From NCBI RefSeq assembly GCF_947488945.1, contig NZ_CANLBS010000003.1, positions 372,001 to 436,000 of the forward strand: a stretch of DNA of 64,000 nt, read 5' to 3'. Under the pieces are notes generated by a model. It ran no database searches. It saw only the letters and a program-made list of their open reading frames with translations, and was not told where the DNA came from. The position numbers were made by a program, and so were the translations under genes. Source of the stretch: an uncultured Streptomyces sp. GTDB taxonomy: Bacteria > Actinomycetota > Actinomycetes > Streptomycetales > Streptomycetaceae. Positions 7,080-17,822 of the stretch are shown one piece after another; positions within the stretch are counted from its first letter, which is position 1, and each line of letters opens with the position of its first letter.

Positions 7080-9665
7080 GTGGACGCCGAGCTGACCAAC
7101 AAGAGCCGGGACGCCATCAACGCGGCCACCGGCAGGGCCGTGCAGGACGGACACCCCGACCTGACGCCCGCGCACCTGCTGCTCGCGCTGCTCGCGGGCC
7201 AGGACAACGAGAACATCGTCGATCTGCTGGCCGCCGTCGACGCGGACCAGGCCGTGGTGCGGTCGGAGACCGAGAAGTTGCTCGGCACGCTGCCCCGCGT
7301 CACCGGATCGACCGTCGCCCCGCCGCAGCCCGACCGCGAGCTGCTCGCCGTCATCAACGACGCCGCGCAGCGCGCGAAGGACCTGGGTGACGAGTACCTG
7401 TCGACCGAGCACCTGCTGATCGGCGTCGCCGCCCGGGGCGGCAGGAGCGGTGAGATTCTTTCCGCGCAGGGCGCCGGTGCGAAGAAACTGATGGACGCGT
7501 TCGAGAAGAGCAGGGGAGGGCGCCGGGTGACCACTCCGGACCCGGAGGGCCAGTACAAGGCCCTGGAGAAATTCGGCACGGACTTCACGGCGGCTGCCCG
7601 CGAGGGCAAGCTCGACCCGGTCATCGGCCGCGACCAGGAGATCCGCCGTGTCGTGCAGGTGCTCTCCCGCCGCACCAAGAACAACCCGGTGCTGATCGGC
7701 GAGCCGGGCGTCGGCAAGACCGCCGTCGTCGAAGGGCTGGCGCAGCGCATCGTGAAGGGCGACGTCCCGGAGTCGCTGCGCGACAAGCGGCTGGTCTCGC
7801 TCGACCTCGGCGCGATGGTCGCCGGCGCGAAGTACCGCGGCGAGTTCGAGGAGCGGCTGAAGACCGTGCTCTCCGAGATCAAGGAGAGCGACGGGCAGAT
7901 CATCACCTTCATCGACGAACTGCACACGGTCGTGGGCGCCGGCGCGGGCGGGGACTCCGCCATGGACGCGGGCAACATGCTCAAGCCGATGCTGGCCCGC
8001 GGCGAGCTGCGGATGGTCGGCGCGACCACACTGGACGAGTACCGCGAGCGCATCGAGAAGGACCCCGCGCTGGAGCGGCGCTTCCAGCAGGTGCTGGTCG
8101 CCGAGCCGTCCGTCGAGGACACCATCGCGATCCTGCGCGGGCTCAAGGGCCGGTACGAGGCGCACCACAAGGTCTCCATCGCGGACTCCGCGCTGGTGGC
8201 CGCCGCGACCCTCTCCGACCGCTACATCACCTCCCGCTTCCTGCCGGACAAGGCGATCGACCTGGTCGACGAGTCCGCGTCCCGGCTGCGCATGGAGATC
8301 GACTCCTCTCCGCTGGAGATCGACGAGCTGCAGCGTTCCGTCGACCGCCTCCGGATGGAGGAGCTGGCGCTGAAGAACGAGACGGACGCCGCCTCCAAGC
8401 AGCGGCTGGAGAAGCTGCGCCGCGACCTCGCCGACAAGGAGGAGGAGCTGCGCGGCCTCAACGCCCGCTGGGAGAAGGAGAAGCAGGGCCTCAACCGGGT
8501 CGGTGAACTGAAGGAACGCCTCGACGACCTGCGCGGCCAGGCCGAACGCGCCCAGCGCGACGGTGACTTCGACACCGCTTCCAAGCTGCTCTACGGCGAG
8601 ATCCCCGGCCTGGAGCGTGAGTTGGAGGAGGCCGCCGAGGCCGAGCAGGAGGCGTCCAAGGACACCATGGTCAAGGAGGAGGTCGGTCCCGACGACATCG
8701 CCGACGTGGTCGGCGCCTGGACCGGCATCCCCGCGGGCCGCCTGCTGGAGGGCGAGACGCAGAAGCTGCTGCGCATGGAGGACGAACTCGGCAAGCGCCT
8801 GATCGGGCAGTCCGAGGCGGTCCGCGCGGTCTCCGACGCGGTGCGGCGCACCCGCGCCGGGATCGCCGACCCGGACCGGCCCACCGGCTCGTTCCTCTTC
8901 CTCGGCCCGACCGGGGTCGGCAAGACCGAGCTGGCGAAGGCGCTGGCCGACTTCCTCTTCGACGACGAGCGGGCCATGGTCCGCATCGACATGAGCGAGT
9001 ACGGCGAGAAGCACAGCGTGGCGCGGCTCGTCGGCGCCCCGCCCGGCTACGTCGGGTACGAGGAGGGCGGCCAGCTCACCGAGGCGGTCCGTCGCCGCCC
9101 GTACAGCGTGGTGCTGCTGGACGAGGTGGAGAAGGCCCACCCCGAGGTCTTCGACGTGCTGCTTCAGGTCCTCGACGACGGGCGGCTCACCGACGGCCAG
9201 GGCCGGACGGTGGACTTCCGCAACACCATCCTGATCCTGACCTCCAACCTCGGCAGCCAGTTCCTGGTGGACCCGCTGGTCAAGCCGGAGGTGAAGAAGG
9301 AGCAGGTGCTGGAGGTCGTACGGGCCTCTTTCAAGCCGGAGTTCCTGAACCGGCTGGACGACCTGGTGGTCTTCTCGGCGCTCTCCGGCGGCGAGCTCGC
9401 CCACATCGCCGAGCTCCAGGTCGGCCGGCTCGCCAAGCGCCTGGCCGACCGCAGGCTCACTCTGGACGTCACGCCGGAGGCCCTGGCCTGGCTGGCGGAG
9501 GAGGGCAACGACCCGGCGTACGGGGCGCGGCCGCTGCGCCGGCTGATCCAGACGGCGATCGGCGACCGGCTGGCCAAGGAGATCCTGGCCGGCGAGGTCC
9601 GCGACGGCGACACGGTCCGGGTGGACCGCGCCGAGAACGGCCTGATCGTGGGCCGAGCGACCTGA
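7080..9665 (+). CDS. clpB: ATP-dependent disaggregase ClpB
   Basis: Hexameric AAA+ disaggregase working with DnaK. The 861-residue protein has an N-terminal Clp repeat domain, AAA-1 with Walker A GEPGVGKT and Walker B FIDELHT, a coiled-coil middle domain rich in E/K/R (about 400-530), and AAA-2 with [14 protein letters not shown] and LLDEVEKAH. The reading frame stays open back to a TTG at 6969, but that codon lies inside the HAIR operator. I take the GTG at 7080, which has AGGAGG at 7063-7068 and gives the usual ClpB N-terminus. Confidence 0.97.
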   Translation: MDAELTNKSRDAINAATGRAVQDGHPDLTPAHLLLALLAGQDNENIVDLLAAVDADQAVVRSETEKLLGTLPRVTGSTVAPPQPDRELLAVINDAAQRAKDLGDEYLSTEHLLIGVAARGGRSGEILSAQGAGAKKLMDAFEKSRGGRRVTTPDPEGQYKALEKFGTDFTAAAREGKLDPVIGRDQEIRRVVQVLSRRTKNNPVLIGEPGVGKTAVVEGLAQRIVKGDVPESLRDKRLVSLDLGAMVAGAKYRGEFEERLKTVLSEIKESDGQIITFIDELHTVVGAGAGGDSAMDAGNMLKPMLARGELRMVGATTLDEYRERIEKDPALERRFQQVLVAEPSVEDTIAILRGLKGRYEAHHKVSIADSALVAAATLSDRYITSRFLPDKAIDLVDESASRLRMEIDSSPLEIDELQRSVDRLRMEELALKNETDAASKQRLEKLRRDLADKEEELRGLNARWEKEKQGLNRVGELKERLDDLRGQAERAQRDGDFDTASKLLYGEIPGLERELEEAAEAEQEASKDTMVKEEVGPDDIADVVGAWTGIPAGRLLEGETQKLLRMEDELGKRLIGQSEAVRAVSDAVRRTRAGIADPDRPTGSFLFLGPTGVGKTELAKALADFLFDDERAMVRIDMSEYGEKHSVARLVGAPPGYVGYEEGGQLTEAVRRRPYSVVLLDEVEKAHPEVFDVLLQVLDDGRLTDGQGRTVDFRNTILILTSNLGSQFLVDPLVKPEVKKEQVLEVVRASFKPEFLNRLDDLVVFSALSGGELAHIAELQVGRLAKRLADRRLTLDVTPEALAWLAEEGNDPAYGARPLRRLIQTAIGDRLAKEILAGEVRDGDTVRVDRAENGLIVGRAT

Positions 9666-9681
9666 CGGTCGCCGCCTCCGG

Positions 9682-9726
9682 ACGGCGGCCTCCCCCCGGC
9701 GCCCCGCCGCGCGGGAAGGCCGCCGT
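9682..9726 (+). terminator. Terminator after clpB
   Basis: GC-rich stem of about 13 bp (arms near 9682-9694 and 9713-9726, one bulge) starting 17 bases after the clpB stop. Confidence 0.6.
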
Positions 9727-9862
9727 CCGCCCGTACAGTGCCCCGGCGGGCCCCTTCCGCCACGGCCGCGTGTCAGCTCGTGGCGGATTGGAGCCGTCGG
9801 GGCTTGCCATGCCCCGCCCGGCATGGGGGAGGATGGCGACAACCGCACGAAGGGAAATAACG

Positions 9863-10408
9863 GTGAGCATCGATCCGTCCTCGATTCCTAATTTCGGGGG
9901 CCAGCCCGAACCGCAGGCGGCAGGACCGGAGGGCCCCGTCGTCCCTGACCAGGACCTCATCAAGCAGCTCCTCGAGCAGATGGAGCTGAAGTACGTCGTC
10001 GACGACGAGGGCGACCTCGCCGCGCCGTGGGAAGAGTTCCGCACGTACTTCATGTTCCGCGGCGAGGCCGAGCAGCAGGTGTTCTCGGTCCGCACCTTCT
10101 ACGACCGCCCGCACGCCCTGGACCAGCGCCCGCTGCTCCTGGACGCGGTGGACGACTGGAACCGCCGCACCCTGTGGCCGAAGGTCTACACCCACGCCCA
10201 CGAGGGCGAGGAGGGTGCGGCCGGCTCGGTCCGCCTGATCGGTGAGGCGCAGATGCTCATCGGCACCGGAGTCAACCTGGAGCACTTCGTGTCCTCCACG
10301 GTGAGCTGGATCCGCGCGTCGATCGAGTTCGACAAGTGGCTCGTCGAGCGCCTGGGCCTGGCCCCGGCCGAGGAGAAGTCCGAGGGCGACACGCCCGCCG
10401 AGGACTGA
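9863..10408 (+). CDS. YbjN domain-containing protein
   Basis: A 181-residue cytosolic protein with the YbjN fold, which resembles type III secretion chaperones. The family is linked to stress in enterobacteria, and its role in Streptomyces is unknown. Visible family features are an N-terminal disordered stretch, the conserved DLIKQLLEQMELKYVVDDEGDLA, then FRTYFMFRGEAEQQVFSVR and LLLDAVDDWNRRTLWPKVY. GTG at 9863 has GAAGGGA upstream and gives the family N-terminus; the open frame reaches further up but codes low-complexity sequence. It converges on the aminotransferase gene. Confidence 0.85.
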   Translation: MSIDPSSIPNFGGQPEPQAAGPEGPVVPDQDLIKQLLEQMELKYVVDDEGDLAAPWEEFRTYFMFRGEAEQQVFSVRTFYDRPHALDQRPLLLDAVDDWNRRTLWPKVYTHAHEGEEGAAGSVRLIGEAQMLIGTGVNLEHFVSSTVSWIRASIEFDKWLVERLGLAPAEEKSEGDTPAED

Positions 10409-10428
10409 GTCCCGCTCCGCAGCACCGC

Positions 10429-10475
10429 ACCGGCCGGTGCGACGGTCCCTCCGGGGACGCGTCGCACCGGCCGGT
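10429..10475. terminator. Bidirectional terminator (YbjN gene / aminotransferase)
   Basis: A 16-bp perfect outer stem (10429-10444 with 10460-10475), with a further GTCCC/GGGAC inner pairing, lies between convergent genes. Confidence 0.85.
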
Positions 10476-10500
10476 CGTGCGTGCGCGGGGGTGTGCCGGA

Positions 10501-11676
<1,176 letters not shown>

Positions 11677-11814
11677 GACGCCATCCTCCGGGGAAGCTCT
11701 GGAGTTGCTCAAGTCCGCTTTCGCGGCGCGCGGGCGGGGGCATCACCCTCACACCTCGGCAGAGGGCGGGGCGGCGGGGGCCGTTCCGGTACGGGACAGG
11801 GGAGGTGGGGGGCG

Positions 11815-12183
11815 ATGACCATAGTCATCACCGTCGTCGTGCTGGTGCTGTTCGTGGGGCTGATCGTGGTCGGCGGGCGGGCGGAGAGGGCCCGGAAGGC
11901 CGCGCTCGCCGCGCGGCGGTCCGGGGCGTCCGCGGCGGGCGCGGGGCCGAGCTGGTGGGCGGACGGCGGGTCCGCGAAGTCGGGCGGGGCGAAGGGGAAG
12001 AGCGGCGGCTCCGGCAAGGGGCGGAAGGCCCGCCGGTCCGGGGACTCCGGCGCGTCCGGCAGTGCCGGGGCGGCCTGCGGATCCTCGTCGGGGCACTCCG
12101 GGCACGGTCACTCCTGCGGGGGCGGCCACTCGTGCGGCGGCGGGTCGTCGTGCGGCGGGGGCGGCTGCGGCGGAGGGAGCTGA
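11815..12183 (+). CDS. Small membrane protein with a His/Cys/Gly-rich tail
   Basis: A 122-residue protein with one N-terminal membrane helix (residues about 2-20, TIVITVVVLVLFVGLIVVGG), a charged stalk, a Gly/Ser/Lys linker and a C-terminal tail of about 35 residues repeating HSCGGG and SCGGG. Six cysteines and several histidines sit in the tail, suggesting metal binding or disulphides, though no family is recognised. GGAGGT precedes the ATG at a good distance. A textbook terminator with a T-run follows. Confidence 0.75.
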   Translation: MTIVITVVVLVLFVGLIVVGGRAERARKAALAARRSGASAAGAGPSWWADGGSAKSGGAKGKSGGSGKGRKARRSGDSGASGSAGAACGSSSGHSGHGHSCGGGHSCGGGSSCGGGGCGGGS

Positions 12184-12272
12184 CCGGCGCGCGCCGGCGG
12201 AGGCGGCCGCCACGGGGCGGCCGGTCCGCCGGCGCGGTGCGCGCGGGGCGCGTGAGGCGTGGGACGTTGTGT

Positions 12273-12311
12273 GGTGCTCGGCGGGCAACTCCCGCCGGGC
12301 ACCGTTTTGTT
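12273..12311 (+). terminator. Rho-independent terminator with T-run
   Basis: A 13-bp stem (12273-12285 with 12291-12303) with a five-base loop, followed directly by GTTTTGTT. It ends the small Cys/Gly-tailed gene and is the most classical intrinsic terminator in the window. Confidence 0.9.
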
Positions 12312-12580
12312 GGGGCTCGCACCCGGCCGGGCGGCGATGTCGTGCAGCCACGCGCGGAGTTTTTGGTTGAACAGTTGAACCGTGTTGCCCCCCAGGGGAT
12401 GGAAACCCCGGCAAGTTGGGTAAAAACGCTGTGAGTGCGGCGTACTTCATGATTACCTCGCTGGAGAGAACATTTAGCCCTCGGACCCCTGTCGGGCCGG
12501 ATCGGGCGCTCCCCACCTCCCACACGCAGTCGCCGGGGCGCCGCCTGCCCATGTGTCCCTGCGTATGCGGAGCCGACCCC
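12312..12580 (+). other. Relatively AT-rich gene-free stretch before the DUF2617 gene
   Basis: About 270 bases (roughly 400 from the previous stop) with no convincing gene and visibly lower GC than its surroundings. It contains GGTTGAACAGTTGAACC at 12366-12382 (a near-palindrome made of two TTGAAC units) and short A/T runs around 12361 and 12421. A promoter or small RNA is possible; no known RNA family was recognised. Confidence 0.4.
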
Positions 12581-13108
12581 ATGCTCACGTCCCTCCAGAC
12601 CTCCTATTCCGACACCCGCGCCGACGATCTGGCCTGGGCGCTCGGGCGGGAGCCGCTGCCCGCCCTCGCCGTCCTCGACCTCCGCCTCGACGGCGCCGCA
12701 CTGCAACTGCGGCTGCTCGGCGCCTCCCACCAGGTGCTTCTCGAAGAGGGGGGCGACACCCTCTCGGAGACCGTCGCCTGCATCCCGGGCAGCAGCACCC
12801 CCCTGCCCCTCGGGGTCTCCAAGCGGCTCGGAGGCCGGGAGTACGAGTTCGCCGCGCGGGTGGAGCTACTGACGGAGTGTCAGTTTGCCGGGCGCGCGCA
12901 GGAGTTGCTTGCCCTGGTGGCCGAGCACCCGCACGGTCTCGCGGGCACCTTCCCGGGCAGTCCGTACGCGTTCACCGCGATGCTCGCGCAGCGGAGCGAG
13001 GGTCAGGTGCGGTGGCGTACCTGGCACGCGTATCCGCAGGAGGGGCAGCTCGTGGCGACCCGGACCAGGGTCGGCGTCCGGGTGCCCGCGTCGGCCGGGG
13101 CGCGTTGA
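12581..13108 (+). CDS. DUF2617 family protein
   Basis: A 175-residue protein of unknown function of the actinobacterial DUF2617 type. Visible conserved parts: LQTSYSDTRADDLAWALGRE at the start, LDLRLDGAALQLRLLGASHQV, the GLAGTFPGSPYAFTAM motif and RWRTWHAYPQEGQLVATRTRV at the end. ATG at 12581 gives the family N-terminus; the frame is open upstream into the AT-rich gap. It lies just before the spermidine-synthase-like membrane gene, a pairing I recall from other Streptomyces. Confidence 0.8.
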   Translation: MLTSLQTSYSDTRADDLAWALGREPLPALAVLDLRLDGAALQLRLLGASHQVLLEEGGDTLSETVACIPGSSTPLPLGVSKRLGGREYEFAARVELLTECQFAGRAQELLALVAEHPHGLAGTFPGSPYAFTAMLAQRSEGQVRWRTWHAYPQEGQLVATRTRVGVRVPASAGAR

Positions 13109-13394
13109 GGCCGGGGCGTCCGGCGCGGGCGCGGCGCCTTCGAGGCGCGCCCGCCGGGCGTGGCCGGCGCAGGGATGGCGCGGGGCGGAGGCGCTCAGGG
13201 GTGTGTGCGGCGCCTCGGGGGCGTGCGCGGCGGCTCGGGGGCGTGCGGGGCGGGCGGCCCGCCGATGCCGCGCTCCGAGCGCCGTATCGGCGGAGCCACA
13301 GCGCACGCGGGGCGCGTACGGGTGCCGGTTCCGGGCCCCACTTGCACCCGTGTGGGTGACAAGGCAGGAACGGTGCGTGACGTAGCGTCGCTTC

Positions 13395-14999
13395 ATGATC
13401 GACCAGCAGGCACCGGTGCGGGAGAGCGCGGCGCCCCTCCCCGTACGTCCGCGCACCGGCCGGTTCCTCGTCCTGGCCTGCGTCTTCGTCTGCGCCGCGT
13501 GCGGCCTGGTGTACGAACTCGAACTGGTCGCCCTCGCCTCGTACTTGATCGGCGACTCGGTCACCCAGGCGTCCGTGGTGCTCTCGGTGATGGTCTTCGC
13601 GATGGGCGTCGGCTCGCTCCTCGCGAAACGTTTACGCTGCCACGCCGCCGTGGGGTTCGTGGCCATCGAGATGGTGCTCGCGCTGGTGGGCGGTTCGTCG
13701 GCGCTGGTGCTCTACGCGTCCTTCGCGTGGCTCGGCGAGTCCCGGCACGCCCTGGTCGCCTTCTCGTTGGCGATCGGCGTCCTGATCGGAGCGGAGATCC
13801 CCCTCCTGATGACGTTGATCCAGCGGGTGGACCGGCAGGACGCCGGGGGCACGGTGGCCGATCTGTTCGCCGCCGACTACGTGGGCGCGCTGGTGGGCGG
13901 ACTGGCCTTCCCCTTCCTGCTGCTGCCGGTGCTCGGCCAGCTCACCGGGGCGCTGGTCACCGGCGCGGTCAACGCGGCGGCCGGCGGGGCGCTGGTGCTG
14001 TGGCTGTTCCGGCGTGACCTCTCCGCCCGCGCCCGCGTCCTGCTGGTGCTCGCCTGCGGCCTGGTGATCGCGCTGCTGACCGGATCGACGCTGCTGGTCG
14101 ACGACTTCGAGCGGGCGGCCCGCCGGGCGGTGTACGGGAAGGACGTCCGGGTCGCCGTGCAGAGCGAGGTGCAGGAGATCGTCCTGACGGGCTCCGGGCG
14201 CGACAGCCTCGACCTCGACCTCTATCTGGACGGGCGGCTGCGGGTCAGCGCCCGCGACGAGTACCGGTACCACGAGGCCCTTGTCCACCCGGCGATGCGC
14301 GGCCCGCACGCGCGGGTGCTCATTCTCGGCGGGGGCGACGGGCTGGCCGCCCGCGAGGCGCTCGCCTACCGGGACGTCCGCTCGGTCACCGTGGTCGAAC
14401 TCGATCCCACCGTCGTCCGGCTGGCGCGCGAGGACCCCGCACTGTCCGCGCTCAACCGCCGCGCCTACCGCGACCCGCGGCTGAAGCCGGTCGGCGCGGA
14501 CGCGTTCGCCTGGCTGCGCCGCGCGCACGGCCGGTACGACGTGATCGTCTCGGACCTGCCGGACCCGGGCATCACGGCCTCCACCAAGCTGTACTCGGCC
14601 GAGTTCTACCGGCTGATCGGGCGGGCCCTCGCCCCGGACGGCCGGTTCGTGGTGCACGGGGGGCCGCCCGGACTCCGCCCGCACACCTTCTGGACCGTGG
14701 AGGCGACGGTGCGCGCCGGCGGGCTGGCCCCCCGCCCGTACCGGGTCACCGGTCGCGCCACCGGGTTCGGGGCGGGGCCGGACCGGGTCGTCGGCGGCTC
14801 GGGGGCCCCGCAGGACTGGGGGTTCGTGCTGGCGGCGGTCCGTACCGCGCCGGAGCTGGGACTGGACCCGGCGGCTCCCCGGCTGCGCTCGGTGGGGGCG
14901 CGTGAGCTGACGGCCGCGGGGCGTGCCGCGGAGCACGTACGGCTGCGGGACCGGCGGCCGTCGACGCTGGTGCATCCGCGCTACCGGGAGGACGGGTAG
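13395..14999 (+). CDS. Membrane-bound spermidine-synthase-like protein (contains a TTA codon)
   Basis: A 534-residue protein. Residues 25-235 form about seven membrane helices ([20 protein letters not shown] onward). Residues 260-480 form a spermidine-synthase/methyltransferase-like Rossmann domain with [23 protein letters not shown] and the catalytic-type [11 protein letters not shown]. Related proteins are annotated as fused transporter-spermidine synthases; true aminopropyl transfer is unproven. Leu80 is TTA (13632-13634), the rare codon read by the bldA tRNA, and the only in-frame TTA I found in the window. No ribosome site is visible; TAGCGT six bases before the ATG suggests a leaderless message. 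Confidence 0.85.
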   Translation: MIDQQAPVRESAAPLPVRPRTGRFLVLACVFVCAACGLVYELELVALASYLIGDSVTQASVVLSVMVFAMGVGSLLAKRLRCHAAVGFVAIEMVLALVGGSSALVLYASFAWLGESRHALVAFSLAIGVLIGAEIPLLMTLIQRVDRQDAGGTVADLFAADYVGALVGGLAFPFLLLPVLGQLTGALVTGAVNAAAGGALVLWLFRRDLSARARVLLVLACGLVIALLTGSTLLVDDFERAARRAVYGKDVRVAVQSEVQEIVLTGSGRDSLDLDLYLDGRLRVSARDEYRYHEALVHPAMRGPHARVLILGGGDGLAAREALAYRDVRSVTVVELDPTVVRLAREDPALSALNRRAYRDPRLKPVGADAFAWLRRAHGRYDVIVSDLPDPGITASTKLYSAEFYRLIGRALAPDGRFVVHGGPPGLRPHTFWTVEATVRAGGLAPRPYRVTGRATGFGAGPDRVVGGSGAPQDWGFVLAAVRTAPELGLDPAAPRLRSVGARELTAAGRAAEHVRLRDRRPSTLVHPRYREDG

Positions 15000-15080
15000 A
15001 ACGGGGCGCGCCGGGGCCGGTCGTCGGGTGCGGGCCGCGCGGAGGGGGTGTGGGGACCGCGGAACGGCGGCGTCGAAGCG

Positions 15081-15109
15081 CTGACGTGCCGCCCGTGCGT
15101 GAGTAGGCT
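15081..15109 (+). promoter_or_regulatory. Promoter of the CoxG-like gene (leaderless)
   Basis: CTGACG (15081-15086), a 17-base spacer and TAGGCT (15104-15109) make a good housekeeping-type promoter. The -10 box ends seven bases before the ATG and no ribosome site exists, so the transcript probably starts at or next to the start codon. Confidence 0.6.
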
Positions 15110-15116
15110 CGGTTGT

Positions 15117-16118
15117 ATGGAGCATGAGGTGTTCGTTCCGGTTCCGGCCCCGTCGCTGCGCCAGACGCTGGGGGACCCCGCCCGCGTGGCGCGCTGCCTT
15201 CCGGGCTTCCAGCAGGACGCCGACCCGGCGGGCGGCCCCCTCGTGGGGCGGCTGAAGGTGCGGGTGGGCGGCCACACGATCACGTACCGGGGGATCCTCT
15301 CGCTCACGCGTACCGACCTCGACACCTTCTCCGTCTCCGGTGAGGGCACGGAGGCGCGGGGCGCCGGTGCGGTGAAGCTGGCCCTGACGGTCGACCTCAC
15401 GGAGAACGACGGCGGCACCACCATCGGCTTCACGGGCACGGTGGCGGGCGACGGCCGGCTCGTCGACCTGGGGCCCGAGGCGGCCCGGACGGCGGGCACC
15501 CGCCTGCTGGACCGGTTCACCCAGCAGCTCGTCACGGAGACCCTCGGCGGACACGCCGCGGACGCTCCGGGCGTGGTGGGCGGGACACCGGAGCCGGGCC
15601 CGGCCGGCACAGCGGCGTGCCCCGCGGGCGACGCAGGCCCCGCGGGCGCCGCCGGGGCCGCTGACGCACCCGGGTCCGCCGATGCGTCCGGAGCCGCCTC
15701 CGAGGCCGCCACCGGGGCGGGCGCGTCCGAGCCCGCGGAGTCCGGAGGGCCGCCGGCCGATCCGGCGGGGCCGCCGACCGCGGGGGAGCCCCCGGCGAAG
15801 CCGTCCGTGTTCGACACCGAGGTACCGCCGTCGTCGCTCGGCCCCGAGGACGGCTTCAACAGCGGCATCGAGGGCGGGATCGAGCTCGAGTTCACCGTTC
15901 CGGACGAGCCCCCGGCCGAGGCCGCGCACGCCCGGCGCACCATGATCGGGCGGAGTGCGGAAGAGGTGGACCACGCGCCGCCGCGCGGCCGGTACGCCCC
16001 GGTGCCGTCGGCGGACGCGGGCACGGTCGGTTCCACGCTGCGTTGGGTCGCCCCGGCGGCGGCCCTCGCGCTGGCTTCGGCCGTGGTCGTGGGCAGGGCG
16101 CTGCGCCGCCGCAGGTAG
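15117..16118 (+). CDS. SRPBCC/CoxG-family protein with a C-terminal membrane anchor
   Basis: A 333-residue protein. Residues 1-140 fit the START-like CoxG (carbon monoxide dehydrogenase subunit G) fold: MEHEVFVPVPAPSLRQTL, DPARVARCLPGFQ, and the terminal RLLDRFTQQLV helix. A long Ala/Gly/Pro-rich linker (about 145-270) follows, then a tail anchor WVAPAAALALASAVVVG with arginines after it. No CO dehydrogenase genes are nearby, so the name indicates fold only; hydrophobic-ligand binding at the membrane is plausible. The ATG at 15117 sits directly behind a promoter. Confidence 0.8.
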   Translation: MEHEVFVPVPAPSLRQTLGDPARVARCLPGFQQDADPAGGPLVGRLKVRVGGHTITYRGILSLTRTDLDTFSVSGEGTEARGAGAVKLALTVDLTENDGGTTIGFTGTVAGDGRLVDLGPEAARTAGTRLLDRFTQQLVTETLGGHAADAPGVVGGTPEPGPAGTAACPAGDAGPAGAAGAADAPGSADASGAASEAATGAGASEPAESGGPPADPAGPPTAGEPPAKPSVFDTEVPPSSLGPEDGFNSGIEGGIELEFTVPDEPPAEAAHARRTMIGRSAEEVDHAPPRGRYAPVPSADAGTVGSTLRWVAPAAALALASAVVVGRALRRRR

Positions 16119-16333
16119 CGGCAGCCGCACGACGCGCTCCCACCGATGCGGGGCGATCCGGGCAGGTCGTGCGGCGTCCGGCGTGAGCGACGGTCCGGGC
16201 GCGGTACGGCACGGGAGACGGGCCCCGGTGCGCGTGAACGGCTGTCCGGGGACCGGGTACGGGGGACCACGGTCCGGGCCCGGTGCGGGGGGAACCACGG
16301 GACACCTCGGGGCCGTCCCAGTAGGGTCGTCGG

Positions 16334-17128
16334 GTGAGCAGCAGCGAAAAGAAGGTCCGGCTGTCGGCCGGCGACGTCGAGTTGACCATTGACCCCGTGA
16401 ACGGCTGCCGGATCTCCGGTCTGTCGGTCGGCGGCACCGAACTGCTGCGCCAGGGGGACCGCTACGGCTGTTTCCCCATGGTGCCGTGGTGCGGCCGGAC
16501 CGCCCACGGGAGGTTCCGTTCCGGCGGGACCGTCCACGAACTGCCGCTGAACTCGCCGCCGCACGCCATCCACGGGACCGGTCGTGACACGTCCTGGCGC
16601 ACCGCCCGGCAGGAGACGGCGGAGGCCGCGTTCTACTACGACCTCGCCGACCCTTGGCCGTACGCGGGCCGGGTGACGCAGACTTTCGAGCTGACCGAGG
16701 ACGGGCTCACGCTGAGCCTCGCGGTGGAGACGTACGGCGACTCGTTCCCCGCGCAGGCGGGCTGGCACCCCTGGTTCCGCCGTTCGCTCGACGGCCGGGA
16801 CGTCGCGCTCTCCTTCGACGCCGCGTGGCAGGAGGAGCGCGGGGCGGACCATCTGCCGACCGGCAACCGGATCGACCCGCTGCCCGGTCCGTGGGACGAC
16901 TGCTTCGGGATGCCCGAGGGCGTGGACGTCAAGCTCACCTGGCCGGAGCGGCTGGAGTTGACGGTCACCAGCCGGGACGAGTGGGTGGTGATCTACGACG
17001 AGCAGGAGGAGGCCGTCTGCGTGGAGCCGCAGTCGGGCCCGCCGAACGGTCTGAACACCGCTCCGCGCCTGGTCACGCCCATCGAGCCGCTGGAGATCTC
17101 GACCACCTGGAGCTGGGTCCGGCTCTGA
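16334..17128 (+). CDS. Aldose 1-epimerase family protein
   Basis: A 264-residue galactose-mutarotase-like beta-sandwich protein, which should interconvert sugar anomers or bind sugar phosphates. Motifs: MVPWCGRTAHGRF with the conserved WCGR, HAIHGTGRD with the catalytic-type His, GWHPWFRR, and a glutamate in QSGPPNGLN near the end that fits the general-base position. The GTG start has TAGGGT six bases upstream and no ribosome site. It is followed after 31 bases by pyrE, but pyrE has its own promoter. Confidence 0.85.
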   Translation: MSSSEKKVRLSAGDVELTIDPVNGCRISGLSVGGTELLRQGDRYGCFPMVPWCGRTAHGRFRSGGTVHELPLNSPPHAIHGTGRDTSWRTARQETAEAAFYYDLADPWPYAGRVTQTFELTEDGLTLSLAVETYGDSFPAQAGWHPWFRRSLDGRDVALSFDAAWQEERGADHLPTGNRIDPLPGPWDDCFGMPEGVDVKLTWPERLELTVTSRDEWVVIYDEQEEAVCVEPQSGPPNGLNTAPRLVTPIEPLEISTTWSWVRL

Positions 17129-17152
17129 CCGCGAGCCGCGAGCGCTTACCCT
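17125..17152 (+). promoter_or_regulatory. Probable leaderless promoter of pyrE
   Basis: CTGACC (17125-17130), a 16-base spacer and TACCCT (17147-17152), which ends seven bases before the pyrE ATG. No ribosome site is present. The -35 element overlaps the end of the epimerase gene. Confidence 0.5.
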
Positions 17153-17159
17153 CGACACC

Positions 17160-17699
17160 ATGACTGACGTACGCGCTGAGCTGCTCCAGCAGATCAAGGA
17201 CAAGGCCGTGGTGCACGGCAAGGTGACCCTCTCCTCGGGGCTGGAAGCCGACTGGTACATCGACCTGCGCCGGATCACGCTGGACGGCAAGGCCGCGCCG
17301 ATGGTCGGTCAGGTCATGCTCGACTCGACCGCCGACCTGGACTACGACTGCGTCGGCGGTCTGACGCTGGGCGCCGACCCGGTCGCCACGTCGATGCTGC
17401 ACGCCTCGGCCGCGCGCGGGCAGAGCCTGGACGCGTTCGTCGTCCGTAAGGCGCAGAAGGCGCACGGCATGCAGCGCCGCATCGAGGGCACCGACGTCAA
17501 GGGCCGCCGCTGCCTGGTCGTCGAGGACACCTCGACCACGGGCGGTTCGCCGCTGACCGCGGTCGAGGCGGTCCGTGAGGCCGGTGGCGAGGTCGTCGCC
17601 GTCGCCGTGATCGTGGAGCGGGGTGCCGCCCCGGCCGTCGCCGAGGCCGGCCTGCCGTACGTGAACGTCTACTCGGTCGCGGATCTCGGCCTCGCCTGA
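17160..17699 (+). CDS. pyrE: Orotate phosphoribosyltransferase
   Basis: Transfers orotate to PRPP to make OMP in pyrimidine synthesis. The 179-residue protein has LSSGLEADWYIDLRRIT, GGLTLGADPVATS, the flexible-loop FVVRKAQKAHG and the PRPP-binding signature CLVVEDTSTTGGS near 119-131. The length is normal. It is an isolated pyr gene here, as in other Streptomyces, followed by the parS-containing spacer. Confidence 0.97.
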   Translation: MTDVRAELLQQIKDKAVVHGKVTLSSGLEADWYIDLRRITLDGKAAPMVGQVMLDSTADLDYDCVGGLTLGADPVATSMLHASAARGQSLDAFVVRKAQKAHGMQRRIEGTDVKGRRCLVVEDTSTTGGSPLTAVEAVREAGGEVVAVAVIVERGAAPAVAEAGLPYVNVYSVADLGLA

Positions 17700-17822
17700 C
17701 CGGGCCGAAGGGCCCGACCACGGGTGGGCGCCGCCCGGTCGCCCCGGGTGGCCGACCATGACGCCTCGTCCGAAAAGCCGCTGACCTGCGGTTTCTCCCT
17801 CCGTTTCGCGCGTACTCCGGCG

